Assembly: GCA_030457025.1 (NCBI GenBank)
Contig: JAKDSA010000001.1
Coordinates: 1-37,885, forward strand
From: Brevibacterium sp.
Lineage (GTDB): Bacteria > Actinomycetota > Actinomycetes > Actinomycetales > Brevibacteriaceae
DNA length: 37,885 bases
Direction: 5' to 3'
Each line of letters begins with the position of its first letter. The first letter of the stretch is position 1. Below, piece after piece: positions 8,132 to 16,737 of this stretch. Made by a program: the position numbers and the translations under genes. Under the pieces are notes generated by a model. That model was not told where the DNA came from. It saw nothing but the letters and a program-made list of their open reading frames with translations, and made no database searches.

Positions 8132-9516
8132 GCCATGAACTGGATCCAGATGCCGATGAGCAGCGCGTTGGCTCCGGCCACGGCCAATGCCCGGCCCTGT
8201 ACCCAGCCGATGTCGTTCGCCGAGGCGGGGCTGGAGGGATCGGCCATCTGCACGGCCATCGCCACACGTGGGGGAGCAGCCAGTGCGGCGAGTGAGCCGG
8301 CGGCGTTCCCCGCGGCCACCACAGGCAGGGATGAGATGTGAGAGTCTGCGGCGACCGCGTCGATGGTGCCGGTGAACATGGAATTGGCCCCGGTGTTCGA
8401 GCCGGTGACCACTGCCCCGGTGGCGGTCAGCCACGGCGTGAGCAGGACGAGGCCAGCGGGCACGAGTGATCCGATGGCAGCGCTCATGCCGGTCGTCGTC
8501 ATGATCCATCCCATGAGCATGAAGGCCGCCGTTCCTGCCCCGATGGGTGCCCAGGAGCCGATGGCGGAAGCGATGACGGTGCGCCGGGAGGTCACCGTGA
8601 GTGCCGCGATCAGGCAGGCGGCGGCCAGCCAGAAGGGGGGAGAGGCGATGATCTGGGTCAGCAGTGAGGGGAAGGCAGACTGGAGCGTGCGGGCCAGGAG
8701 CAGCCCGACCGTCAGCGTGGCGTAGGGCAGCACAGCGATTCCCAGCCGCCGAGTGAAGCCGGTGCTGCGGCGGCGGATGACGAAGATCGTCCCCATGACG
8801 GCGATGACCAGCAGCGAACCGATGATGCCGGCGGGAGCCATGCCGATCACGATGCTCGCGGTCAGGATTCCGGTCCACAGGAGAGCTGCGGAGGCCAGGA
8901 CTCCGAGGCAGGAGACGAGGCCCGGACGCATGATGAGGAGCACCGAGGCGGCCACAATGACCACGGGGATCGCGTTGATCCAGGCCGTCGCCACCCCGAG
9001 TTCGTCGACATCGAGGCCGGCCAGTGCCGCCGCGACCGTCGTGCCCGGCCCCAGCGCTCCCCACGGCACTGCGATGAGGCCCAGGAGGCCGAGGACCGCC
9101 GATTGGCGCAGCGAACAGCCGAGGAGTCGGAGGACGGGAACTCCGATCGTCACGCCGATGCCGAACCCGGTGACGGATTCGGCGAAGGGGACGAGGCCGA
9201 AGACGACGAGGGCCACACCGAGCGGTCGGCTGGGTGCAGCGGACTCGACCCAAGCGGAGATCTCGCCCATCGAGCCGGCAGCTTCGAGCAGACGTGCGAG
9301 GATCATGCCGAAGAGGAGGATGAGGGCGACTTCGAGGATGAGCGGGAAGTAGTCGGCACCGGATTCCAGCAGAACCGACATCGGCGTCGGAAAGGCGAAC
9401 ACGACAGCGAGGCCAGCCGCGATGACACCGGCGGTGGCGGAGATCCACGAACTCTGTTTGAGGACGAGCAGGGCGATTGCGAGCATAATGGGGGCAAGCG
9501 CGAGCACTGGTGTCAT
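8128..9516 (-). CDS. Lactate permease (LctP) family transporter
   Basis: Polytopic inner-membrane carrier of 462 residues, almost entirely hydrophobic with roughly 12-14 membrane spans. The paired family signatures are visible: the N-terminal half has GFGIGVTIGVPVLRLLG and AVPWGALGPGT, and the C-terminal half has GSNTGANSMFTGTIDA followed by NAAGSLAALAAPPRVA. Family members import lactate or glycolate with protons. The exact substrate here is unknown. It lies divergent from an XRE-cupin regulator gene, the usual local-control arrangement, and converges on the M24 gene. The start ATG at 9516 has only a weak GGAAC upstream. If it belongs with the M24/aminotransferase island it could import that pathway's substrate, but its separate regulator argues for an independent role. 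Confidence 0.85.
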   Translation of the reverse strand: MTPVLALAPIMLAIALLVLKQSSWISATAGVIAAGLAVVFAFPTPMSVLLESGADYFPLILEVALILLFGMILARLLEAAGSMGEISAWVESAAPSRPLGVALVVFGLVPFAESVTGFGIGVTIGVPVLRLLGCSLRQSAVLGLLGLIAVPWGALGPGTTVAAALAGLDVDELGVATAWINAIPVVIVAASVLLIMRPGLVSCLGVLASAALLWTGILTASIVIGMAPAGIIGSLLVIAVMGTIFVIRRRSTGFTRRLGIAVLPYATLTVGLLLARTLQSAFPSLLTQIIASPPFWLAAACLIAALTVTSRRTVIASAIGSWAPIGAGTAAFMLMGWIMTTTGMSAAIGSLVPAGLVLLTPWLTATGAVVTGSNTGANSMFTGTIDAVAADSHISSLPVVAAGNAAGSLAALAAPPRVAMAVQMADPSSPASANDIGWVQGRALAVAGANALLIGIWIQFMA

Positions 9517-9551
9517 GTGAAAAGTTCCATAAGAAATTTCCCTTGATAGAA

Positions 9552-9588
9552 TTGCCTCTACTATTCAAGAATAAACTATGATGTGACA
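9552..9588 (+). promoter_or_regulatory. XRE gene promoter with a palindromic operator candidate
   Basis: TTGCCT (9552-9557) and TATGAT (9577-9582) form a promoter with a 19-base spacer. The start would be 9589, exactly the ATG. Between them lies the inverted repeat TATTC-AA-GAATA (9562-9573), well placed for autorepression and for control of the divergent permease. Confidence 0.45.
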
Positions 9589-10137
9589 ATGGCGATCACA
9601 GAGGACCTCGGGGCTCGAGTATTCGGCGCGCGCATCAGGGCCCGCCGCAAGTACAACGACTTGACGCTCAACGAACTCGCGATCCGTGCCGGGATCTCCC
9701 GGGCCGCACTGTCGAAGATCGAACGCGGCGAACAGGACACGTCCGTGTCGAACGCCATGGGCCTCTCCCGCGCCCTCGGTGTCGAGGTGGGCGAGCTCCT
9801 CGCCCCGCCCGAGGTGACCATCACTCCCAGCGACTCCATCCCCGCCCACAGTGCGTACGGCAGAGGCACAGTGCGACGCGACCTGCCCGCACCGCAGCAG
9901 AACATGGACGTCGTCCACTACACACTTGATCCGCACTGCGAGACCGCGTCGTTCGCCGCACACCGCAGCGGCTCACGCGAGAGCTTCTTCGTCCTCGCCG
10001 GCACCATCGAAATCGTCACGATCGATCGCCGGACCACGCTGCGAGCCGGTGACTGTGCCCAGGCGCCCGGGGACGTTCCGCATCAGCTGTCCAACCCGAG
10101 CGACGAGCCGGCGGAGCTCATGCTCGTCATCGTCTGA
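9589..10137 (+). CDS. XRE family regulator with C-terminal cupin domain
   Basis: A 182-residue two-domain regulator. An N-terminal HTH_3 domain (about 10-65: RRKYNDLTLNELAIRAGISRAALSKIERGEQDTS) is joined to a small RmlC-like cupin (about 100-180: HRSGSRESFFVLAGTIEIVT, LRAGDCAQAPGDVPHQLSNPSDEPAELMLVIV) that usually binds a small-molecule effector. This family commonly controls an adjacent transporter or catabolic gene. Here the divergent lactate-permease-type gene is the obvious target. The ATG at 9589 lacks an SD and lies seven bases after a TATGAT -10, so the mRNA is probably leaderless. A GTG at 9583 is the alternative start. Confidence 0.92.
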   Translation: MAITEDLGARVFGARIRARRKYNDLTLNELAIRAGISRAALSKIERGEQDTSVSNAMGLSRALGVEVGELLAPPEVTITPSDSIPAHSAYGRGTVRRDLPAPQQNMDVVHYTLDPHCETASFAAHRSGSRESFFVLAGTIEIVTIDRRTTLRAGDCAQAPGDVPHQLSNPSDEPAELMLVIV

Positions 10138-10151
10138 GGCACGTCGTGCTC

Positions 10152-10294
10152 TTGACGCGGGCAGTCGACCTCCGCCATGCTTGTCCCGAGACATCCCCGG
10201 CGAAAGACAGTCACTACGTGAAGTAATTCCTCATTTCCGATTTGCGGGCGCAACGGACCCGCATCGCACTGCTGTGCATGAAATGAGGTCACAC
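10152..10294 (+). promoter_or_regulatory. Leader region of the ABC-F gene with SD-sequestering structure
   Basis: A candidate promoter is TTGACG (10152-10157) with CATGCT (10176-10181), start near 10188. The leader holds CCTCATTTC (10229-10237), a perfect complement of GAAATGAGG (10280-10288), which contains the GAGG SD of the downstream ATG (10295). Two hairpins lie inside the loop: TGCGGG/CCCGCA (10243-10248 with 10258-10263) and GCAC/GTGC (10266-10269 with 10274-10277), making a three-way junction. GTGA (10218-10221) can pair either with TCAC just upstream (10211-10214) or with TCAC beside the SD (10289-10292), so two folds compete. Confidence 0.5.
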
Positions 10295-11971
10295 ATGACT
10301 GCTGCCATATCCCTATCGGATCTCGGCTACCGCCTCGGCGATGACACCGAGATCTTCACTTCTCTCACCGCGACGATCCCCGCCGCCGTGGTCGGCCTCA
10401 TCGGCGACAACGGAGTCGGCAAATCCACCCTCGCCAAGATCATCGCAGGACTTCTCAGCCCCAGTTCCGGCACCATCAGCGGCGCCCAGGGGGCCGTCTA
10501 CATCGATCAGCTGCTACCGCACACGGACGACAGCGTCGCCTCGGCGCTGGGAATCTCCGAACTCAGATCGGTGCTGTCGAAGGCGCTGTCCGGTGCTGGC
10601 GAACCCGAGGATTTCGATGTCATCGGCAATGACTGGGACATCGAGGAGCGGGCGCTCAGCGCGCTGGCCGATCTCGACCTGAACCTCGATGCCGATGCCC
10701 TGGACCGTCGGCTCTCGACCTTCTCAGGAGGCCAGGCCATGCGCATCGGACTGGCCCGGGCTGCGCTGGCAGGTCAACGCTGGCTGATCCTCGACGAACC
10801 CAGCAACAACCTCGACGAAGCGGGGCGGCGTCGGCTCCTCTCACTGCTGAGGGACCGGCCCGGGCCGACCCTCGTGATCTCACACGACCGAGCGCTCCTG
10901 TCGGGGGTGACGACGATCGTTGAGATGACGGATCGGCTGCGGGTGTACGGAGGAGACTTCGACGATTACGAAGCCATGGTCGCTGCCGAGGAAGAGGCGA
11001 AGCTCGCACACCTCATCGATGCCAGGAAGTCCCTGGCGATCGAGAAGCGCCAGCGCATCGAACTCGAAACGAAGCTGGCGCGGGCCGATCGGAAGGCCGC
11101 CAAGGACAAGGAGAATAAGCGACGGCCGAAGATGGTCATGAATGGACTGACGGATTTCGCCCAGAAGAGTGCAGCGAAGCGACGCGGCGACAAAGCCGCC
11201 GACGAAGACGACGCCCGTTCCTCGGTGAGCTCTGCCCAGAACGCCCTGCGCAGGGACTCGAGCATCCGCTTGGACCTGCCGGAGACCGTGGTCCATTCCG
11301 GGAAACGCCTCCTCGACGTCACCGGGGGAGCGCTGGCCCAGCCGCGCCCGGTCGTCGGTCCTGAGCGGATCAGGCTCACCGGTGCCAACGGCTCCGGGAA
11401 GTCGACCCTGCTGGCAGCGATCGCCGGCCGACAGGACACCGGTGCGCCGATCGAGGAGCTGTTCCCGAACATGGCGATCACGGTTCCGGTCCCGATCGGC
11501 TTCCTCGACCAGCAGTACAGGCTGCCGCCGAGGCTCACCGTCATGGATGCGGTGAGAGAGAACAACAACAGTCTGGGACCGCACCGCGTCCATGAAGTGT
11601 TGGCGGCGATGGGGCTGCGGGCAGGTCGGACCGATCAGCTCTGCTCGACCCTGTCGGGAGGGGAGCGATTCCGCGTGGCGCTGGCCACGAGCCTGCTCCA
11701 GAGCCCCGCACCACAGCTGCTCATCCTCGACGAGCCCGGCAACAACCTCGACCTGGCTTCGCTGAGAGCTCTGGTGAGCGCGCTGGACGGATTCGGCGGT
11801 GCGATGATCGTCGTCACCCACGATGATCGCCTCGCTGAGGAGCTGCGACTCGACGTCGAATGGGACATTCGGGAATTTCTCGCCCCGGAGCGGGTTGATG
11901 TGGACGAGGGCAACAAGGACGAGACGGACAAGGGCGAGATCGAGACGGAGGGTTCACATGCGCGGTCGTGA
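10295..11971 (+). CDS. ABC-F family ATPase (ribosome-associated, possible antibiotic-resistance type)
   Basis: Soluble protein of 558 residues with two ABC domains and no membrane segment, the ABC-F layout. Domain 1 has Walker A GDNGVGKST (37-45), signature SGGQ (144-147) and Walker B LILDEP (164-169). Domain 2 has GANGSGKST (363-371), SGGE (454-457) and LILDEP (476-481). A long charged linker (about 225-340, rich in K, R, E) fits the P-site tRNA interaction motif that reaches into the ribosome. The acidic tail (DVDEGNKDETDKGEIE) is unusual. The family covers translation factors (Ett-like) and ribosome-protection proteins against macrolides, lincosamides and pleuromutilins. The subgroup cannot be fixed from sequence alone. 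The start ATG at 10295 is chosen because GAGG lies 6 bases upstream. The frame stays open far upstream through the XRE gene, but that part is a shadow. Confidence 0.92.
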   Translation: MTAAISLSDLGYRLGDDTEIFTSLTATIPAAVVGLIGDNGVGKSTLAKIIAGLLSPSSGTISGAQGAVYIDQLLPHTDDSVASALGISELRSVLSKALSGAGEPEDFDVIGNDWDIEERALSALADLDLNLDADALDRRLSTFSGGQAMRIGLARAALAGQRWLILDEPSNNLDEAGRRRLLSLLRDRPGPTLVISHDRALLSGVTTIVEMTDRLRVYGGDFDDYEAMVAAEEEAKLAHLIDARKSLAIEKRQRIELETKLARADRKAAKDKENKRRPKMVMNGLTDFAQKSAAKRRGDKAADEDDARSSVSSAQNALRRDSSIRLDLPETVVHSGKRLLDVTGGALAQPRPVVGPERIRLTGANGSGKSTLLAAIAGRQDTGAPIEELFPNMAITVPVPIGFLDQQYRLPPRLTVMDAVRENNNSLGPHRVHEVLAAMGLRAGRTDQLCSTLSGGERFRVALATSLLQSPAPQLLILDEPGNNLDLASLRALVSALDGFGGAMIVVTHDDRLAEELRLDVEWDIREFLAPERVDVDEGNKDETDKGEIETEGSHARS

Positions 11972-12028
11972 GAGAGCTGTGTCTGCCTGTGCAGGTGGTT
12001 CATCATTTGACGGCTCGGGGATAATGGC

Positions 12029-13219
12029 ATGGTGAGTGTCATGAGCCCCGCCCCAGAATCCCGATCCCCAGCCACCGTCGAGCCGTTGCGCATCGGCCCC
12101 ATCGAGCTGTCCTCGCCCGTGGTGCTCGCGCCGATGGCGGGCATCACCAACACCGCCTTCCGGCGACTGTGCCGCGAATACGGTGCCGGCCTCTACGTGA
12201 CGGAGATGGTGACCTCCAGAGCGCTGGTCGAACGCAGCCCTAAGAGCATGCGCATCATCGCACATGAGCCCTTCGAGACCCCGCGCTCGGTTCAGCTCTA
12301 CGGCGTCGACCCGGCGACGGTCGGGCAGGCCGTGCGCATGCTCGTCGAGGAGGACCGCGCCGACCACATCGACCTCAACTTCGGCTGCCCCGTGCCCAAA
12401 GTCACGCGGAAGGGCGGCGGCTCCGCCCTGCCGTGGAAGAAGGACCTGTTCGAAGCGATCGTCACCACGGCCGTGACCGAGGCGGACCGCGGCGGCATCC
12501 CCCTGACGGTGAAGATGCGCAAGGGCATCGACAAGGACCACCAGACCTTCCTCGACGCAGGCGAGATGGCCCGGAATGCGGGTGTGGCGGCGGTCGCTCT
12601 CCACGGTCGATCCGCGGCGGACCTGTACTCCGGCCAGGCCGACTGGGACGCCATCGCCAGGCTCAAGGACCACCTCGGCGACACTGTTCCCGTTCTGGGC
12701 AACGGAGACATCTTCGCGGCCGAGGACGCCCTGGAGATGATGCGCCGCACCGGATGCGATGGTGTGGTGATCGGTCGCGGATGCCAGGGGCGGCCCTGGC
12801 TGTTCGGTGACCTCGCGAATGCGCTCAACGGCAGCGATGAGCGTTACCGGCCCGGCCTCGCCGAGGTGGCCCGTGCCGTCTACAAGCACGGCCAGTACCT
12901 GGCCGAATACTATGAGGACGAATTCTACGGCGTGCGTGACCTGCGCAAACACATTGCCTGGTATTTCAAGGGCTACCCGGTCGGGGGAGACCTGCGCCGT
13001 CAGCTGGCGATGGTCTCCTCGTTGGAGGAACTCGAGGGGCTGCTGGCCCAGCTCGATCACGACGCACCGTATCCTGGTACGGATGCGGAAGGCTCCCGGG
13101 GGCGGACCACCCGCCCGAAGAAGCCGCATCTGCCCGAAGGGTGGCTCGACTCCCGCATCTTCGATGCCAGCGGGAAGTCTCTGCTCTCCGAGGCGGAACT
13201 CGACATCTCGGGAGGATGA
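12029..13219 (+). CDS. dusB: tRNA-dihydrouridine synthase
   Basis: FMN-dependent enzyme reducing specific uridines to dihydrouridine in tRNA. The 396 residues show the N-terminal TIM barrel with PMAGITNTAFRRLC, the catalytic Cys120 in NFGCPVPKVTRKGGGSALP, HGRSAADLYSGQADWD, a flavin-phosphate loop around VLGNGDIF and GRGCQGRPWLF, and the C-terminal helical domain with HIAWYFKGYPVGGDLR. It is a full-length actinobacterial DusB-type protein. The start is ATG at 12029. GTG at 12032 or ATG at 12041 are also possible, since no SD is visible and a GATAAT -10 candidate (12020-12025) lies directly before it. It is followed by dgt and dnaG in one tight block, the usual actinobacterial order. Confidence 0.95.
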   Translation: MVSVMSPAPESRSPATVEPLRIGPIELSSPVVLAPMAGITNTAFRRLCREYGAGLYVTEMVTSRALVERSPKSMRIIAHEPFETPRSVQLYGVDPATVGQAVRMLVEEDRADHIDLNFGCPVPKVTRKGGGSALPWKKDLFEAIVTTAVTEADRGGIPLTVKMRKGIDKDHQTFLDAGEMARNAGVAAVALHGRSAADLYSGQADWDAIARLKDHLGDTVPVLGNGDIFAAEDALEMMRRTGCDGVVIGRGCQGRPWLFGDLANALNGSDERYRPGLAEVARAVYKHGQYLAEYYEDEFYGVRDLRKHIAWYFKGYPVGGDLRRQLAMVSSLEELEGLLAQLDHDAPYPGTDAEGSRGRTTRPKKPHLPEGWLDSRIFDASGKSLLSEAELDISGG

Positions 13220-13221
13220 CA

Positions 13222-14529
13222 ATGCCATTCGAATCTCACCCACGCACCTCGGTGCGCTCGGGGTCCGTCGCGGTGTACTCGCCCTGGGACGAAGACCGGT
13301 GGGTGAGCGAACCGGCGAAGAATCCACGCCGATCGGCCTTTCAGCGTGACCGCGCCCGGGTGCTGCACTCCGCCGGCTTGCGTCGACTCGGGGCCAAGAC
13401 TCAGGTCGTCTCACCCGGAACTGATGATTTCGTACGCACCCGACTCACTCATTCCCTCGAGGTCGCCCAAGTCGGGCGCGAACTCGCCCGCTACCTCGGT
13501 TGTGATCCGGATATCGTCGACACCGCCTGTCTCAGCCACGACCTCGGCCATCCGCCCTTCGGCCACCACGGCGAGACCATACTCGACGCTCTGTGCATCG
13601 ACATCGGCGGCTTCGAAGGCAACGCGCAGACGCTGCGCCTGGTGACCCGGATCGAGCCGAAGGTGATTGCCGAAGACGGGCGCCCGGCCGGGCTCAATCT
13701 GTCACGGGCGAGCCTCGATGCGCTGACCAAGTACCCATGGTCACGGAGTGAGGCGTCGGTGGGGCGACGTGACACCGGTGTGCGGAAGTTCGGCGTCTAC
13801 GACGACGACAGGGGAGTCTTCGACTTCTACCGCGAGGGCATCGAGGACGGGAAGCGATGCCTCGAGGCACAGGTGATGGACCTGGCTGATGACATCTCGT
13901 ACTCCGTCCACGACGTCGAAGATGCGATCGCCGGCGGTCATCTGCATCTGGATGAGTTCGCCGCGGAGAACCGCCGCGGAGAGCTCTTCGACATCACACG
14001 GAAGTGGTATCTGCCGACCACGAGTGATGAGGAGATGGACAAGGCTCTGTCGAGGCTGCAGGCGGCGGCATACTGGCCGGCGGAGACCTATGACGGATCC
14101 CGGCGGGCTCAGGCGGCGCTGAAGCATATGACGAGTCAGCTCATCGGACGGTTCGTCGGGGCTGCGGAAGCCGCAACCCGTGAGGAGTCCGGGTGGGAGC
14201 CCCTGGCCCGTTATGCGGCCTCCCTCGTCGTTCCCGAGCCCACGGCTGTCGAGATCGCTGTCCTCAAGGGAATGGCGACGCTGACGGTGATGGTCGCCGA
14301 GGATCGGCTGCGTCTGCACGACATCCAGTCCGCTGTCATCACCGAGTTGGCCCAGTGGTATTCCGAGGCACCGGTCAAACTCGACCCGATGTTTCGGGCC
14401 GACTACTTCGAGGCCGCCGACGATGCGGCCAGGCTGCGCGTCGTCGTCGACCAGCTCGCGTCGCTGACCGACCATTCCGCCTGGGCCCTGTACCACCAGC
14501 TCAAAGCAGGGGCGGAGGACCGTCTCTAA
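13222..14529 (+). CDS. dgt: Deoxyguanosinetriphosphate triphosphohydrolase (HD domain dGTPase)
   Basis: Hydrolyses dGTP (family members also other dNTPs) to the deoxynucleoside plus triphosphate, which helps control nucleotide pools. The 435 residues show the HD-domain metal site: His77 in TRLTHSLE, His106-Asp107 in CLSHDLGHPPFGHHGE and the distal Asp in MDLADDISYSVHDVED. The C-terminal helical half matches the short dGTPase class. The start ATG at 13222 is chosen because GGAGG (13211-13215) is six bases upstream. An ATG at 13216 would overlap the dusB stop as ATGA but has no spacing to the SD. It sits between dusB and dnaG with only a few bases either side, so the three are very likely co-transcribed. 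Confidence 0.95.
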   Translation: MPFESHPRTSVRSGSVAVYSPWDEDRWVSEPAKNPRRSAFQRDRARVLHSAGLRRLGAKTQVVSPGTDDFVRTRLTHSLEVAQVGRELARYLGCDPDIVDTACLSHDLGHPPFGHHGETILDALCIDIGGFEGNAQTLRLVTRIEPKVIAEDGRPAGLNLSRASLDALTKYPWSRSEASVGRRDTGVRKFGVYDDDRGVFDFYREGIEDGKRCLEAQVMDLADDISYSVHDVEDAIAGGHLHLDEFAAENRRGELFDITRKWYLPTTSDEEMDKALSRLQAAAYWPAETYDGSRRAQAALKHMTSQLIGRFVGAAEAATREESGWEPLARYAASLVVPEPTAVEIAVLKGMATLTVMVAEDRLRLHDIQSAVITELAQWYSEAPVKLDPMFRADYFEAADDAARLRVVVDQLASLTDHSAWALYHQLKAGAEDRL

Positions 14530-14532
14530 ACT

Positions 14533-16647
14533 ATGGCCGGACTGATCAGGCGTGAGGACATCGACGAGCTTCGCAGTCGCACCCGCCTCGACGAGGTGGT
14601 GGGGGAGTTCGTCACGCTCAAGACCGCGGGAATCGGCTCGCTCAAGGGCCTGTGTCCCTTCCACGATGAGAGGACACCCTCGTTCACCGTTCGTCCTCAG
14701 GTGGGGATGTATCACTGCTTCGGCTGCGGTGAGTCAGGCGATGTCTTCTCCTTCCTGCAGAAGGTCGAACAACTCAGCTTCGTCGAGGCCGTCGAGTCGC
14801 TGGCTGGCAAGATCGGGATGCATCTGCGCTACGAAGACGGCAAGGGCCCCGACCGTGAGCAGGCCAGCCGAAGACAGCGGCTGCTGGAGATGCACGAGGT
14901 TGCGCAGCGCTTCTTCACCCAGTCCCTCGAAGGGGAGCAGGGACAGATCGGCCGTGAATTCCTTGAAGGCCGCGGATTCCCCAGCGGCTCGAGCAGAGAA
15001 TTCGGCCTCGGCTTCGCCCCGAAGTCCTGGGATTCGCTGACCACCCAGCTCAAGCGGGCCGGCTTCAGCGAGGAGGAGATCCTGGCCGGTGGCTTGGCCA
15101 GTGAGGGCGGGCGCGGCATCTACGACCGTTTCCGCGGCAGGATCGTGTGGCCCATCAAGGACATGACCTCGCGGACCATCGGCTTCGGCGCCAGACGCCT
15201 GTTCGACGATGACCAGGGGCCGAAGTACCTGAATACTCCGGAGACTGCCCTCTATCACAAGAACCAGGTTCTCTACGGTCTGGATCTGGCCAAGAAGAAC
15301 ATTGCGAAGACCAAACGCGTGGTCATCGTCGAAGGTTACACAGACGTCATGGCCGCACACTTGGCCGGTGTCACACAGGCGGTGGCCACCTGTGGAACGG
15401 CCTTCGGCCCCGAGCACGTGAAGATCGTCAGGCGCCTGCTGGGCGACGACCCGACGGGACAGGTGATCTTCACCTTCGACGGTGACGCAGCCGGACAGAA
15501 GGCAGCTCTGCGGGCCTTCGAATTCGACAGCGAGTTCACCGCTCAGACCTTCGTCGCGGTCGAACCCGACGGGCTCGACCCATGCGACCTGCGGATGCAG
15601 AAGGGAGACGGTGCGCTGCGTGAACTCATCGACGGTCGCAAACCGCTCTTCGAGTTCGTCATCACCACCGCGATCTCGCGCTACGACCTCGACTCGGTCG
15701 AAGGCAGGATCGCCGCAGTCAAGGCCAGCGCCGAGGTGCTCGCGGACATCCGTGATCGCAACAGCCTCAGCCATTACCACCGTTTCGTCGCCGGTCGCAT
15801 CGGCGTCGACATCGATGAGGTCGAATCCGCAGTCAGGGATGCTCGAAAGCGACCCAAGAAGGCGCAGCCGAACCAGTCTCGTCAGCCTCAGACCGGGCAC
15901 TCGCAGACTCCCCCCGGGCCTCCGCAGCCTCCTCCCAGTGGACCGCGGATCGGGTCGCAGGGGCAGTCCGCTGGTGCGTGGGATCAGAATCCATCGCAGC
16001 CGAACCAGGCACGGTCCGGGCAGCAGACGCCCGATCATGGTCAGCGTCCGGGAACGAACGGTCAGCAACCGACCACGGGGTTCGCAGGCGGTCCTGCCAG
16101 GGGCGGCACAGGCAACGACGACACAGCCATTGAGTACGTCTACGATGAGCGCCCCGACGTGTCGAACCTGTCGGCACCGATCAGCCCCGCTCGCCTGAAG
16201 ACGGAGAAGGGCGCCCTGATGGTGGCGCTGCAGCATCCCGAGTTCGTCAACGCCAAGCTCTTCGACTCCCTGTCCGCCCGAGCCTTCGAACACCCCGGCT
16301 ATCGCCGGATCCAGTCTGCCGTCAAGGCTGCCGGTGGTCTGAAGTCGGCTGGTTCCGTCACCACTCGGTGGGCGGAGGCCGTCCTCGCTGCCAGTGACGA
16401 GGATCTCAGGCCCTATGTCACGCAGCTGCTCGTGACTCCTTTGCCGGTGGCGGACGGCGTCAGCGCGGAGGGGTTTGCCCGCGGCATCGTCGCCCGGCTC
16501 TTCGACTACGACCTCGAACGGATCGCTAAGGAGCTGCATTCGCGTCTGCAGCGCCAGGACGCCACGGACACCGCTGCGCAGACGACGCTTCTGGGACAGC
16601 TGCAGGTCCTCGAGCAGCACAGAGCACGGCTGAAGACATTGATGTGA
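14533..16647 (+). CDS. dnaG: DNA primase
   Basis: Makes the RNA primers for replication. The 704-residue protein begins with a CHC2 zinc finger (Cys41, His44, Cys62, Cys65 in CPFHDE and CFGCGE). The catalytic core follows, with FRGRIVWPIKD and GFGARR, and the TOPRIM motifs are EGYTDVM and FDGDAAG. Between the core and the C-terminal DnaB-interaction region is a Pro/Gln/Gly-rich stretch of about 90 residues (coded roughly by 15840-16130) that is probably disordered and makes the protein longer than the usual 600-640. It starts four bases after the dgt stop without a clear SD, so translation is likely coupled. Confidence 0.97.
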   Translation: MAGLIRREDIDELRSRTRLDEVVGEFVTLKTAGIGSLKGLCPFHDERTPSFTVRPQVGMYHCFGCGESGDVFSFLQKVEQLSFVEAVESLAGKIGMHLRYEDGKGPDREQASRRQRLLEMHEVAQRFFTQSLEGEQGQIGREFLEGRGFPSGSSREFGLGFAPKSWDSLTTQLKRAGFSEEEILAGGLASEGGRGIYDRFRGRIVWPIKDMTSRTIGFGARRLFDDDQGPKYLNTPETALYHKNQVLYGLDLAKKNIAKTKRVVIVEGYTDVMAAHLAGVTQAVATCGTAFGPEHVKIVRRLLGDDPTGQVIFTFDGDAAGQKAALRAFEFDSEFTAQTFVAVEPDGLDPCDLRMQKGDGALRELIDGRKPLFEFVITTAISRYDLDSVEGRIAAVKASAEVLADIRDRNSLSHYHRFVAGRIGVDIDEVESAVRDARKRPKKAQPNQSRQPQTGHSQTPPGPPQPPPSGPRIGSQGQSAGAWDQNPSQPNQARSGQQTPDHGQRPGTNGQQPTTGFAGGPARGGTGNDDTAIEYVYDERPDVSNLSAPISPARLKTEKGALMVALQHPEFVNAKLFDSLSARAFEHPGYRRIQSAVKAAGGLKSAGSVTTRWAEAVLAASDEDLRPYVTQLLVTPLPVADGVSAEGFARGIVARLFDYDLERIAKELHSRLQRQDATDTAAQTTLLGQLQVLEQHRARLKTLM

Positions 16648-16687
16648 AGGTGGCGATTCTCGCCTGAGAACGTGAAATAGTGCACAA

Positions 16688-16737
16688 TTGCAATTTTGCA
16701 GTTGGTGAAAAGTTGCATGAGATGCAAATATGGTCTT
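16688..16737 (+). promoter_or_regulatory. tetR promoter/operator with repeated TTGCA sites
   Basis: A perfect palindrome TTGCAT-GAG-ATGCAA lies at 16713-16727. Further TTGCA copies are at 16688-16692 and 16696-16700. The site ends 10 bases before the TetR ATG and no SD is seen. AAATAT (16726-16731), then six bases, then ATG suggests a leaderless start overlapped by the operator, i.e. autorepression. Confidence 0.5.

Noticed and set aside
6635..9589. Open frame of 984 codons on the minus strand across the M24 and permease genes
   Set aside because: It is antisense or out of frame to two genes with clear family motifs, and its translation is Arg/His-rich without any domain, typical of a high-GC shadow frame.
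10177..10221. 14-codon leader peptide before the ABC-F gene
   Set aside because: Not annotated as a gene: no SD, and the best promoter would start transcription inside it. Kept only as an alternative model in the leader finding.
9851..10294. Upstream extension of the ABC-F frame into the XRE gene
   Set aside because: The translation is Ser/Arg/Thr-rich shadow of the XRE cupin domain. The ATG at 10295 has an SD and starts the conserved ABC domain.
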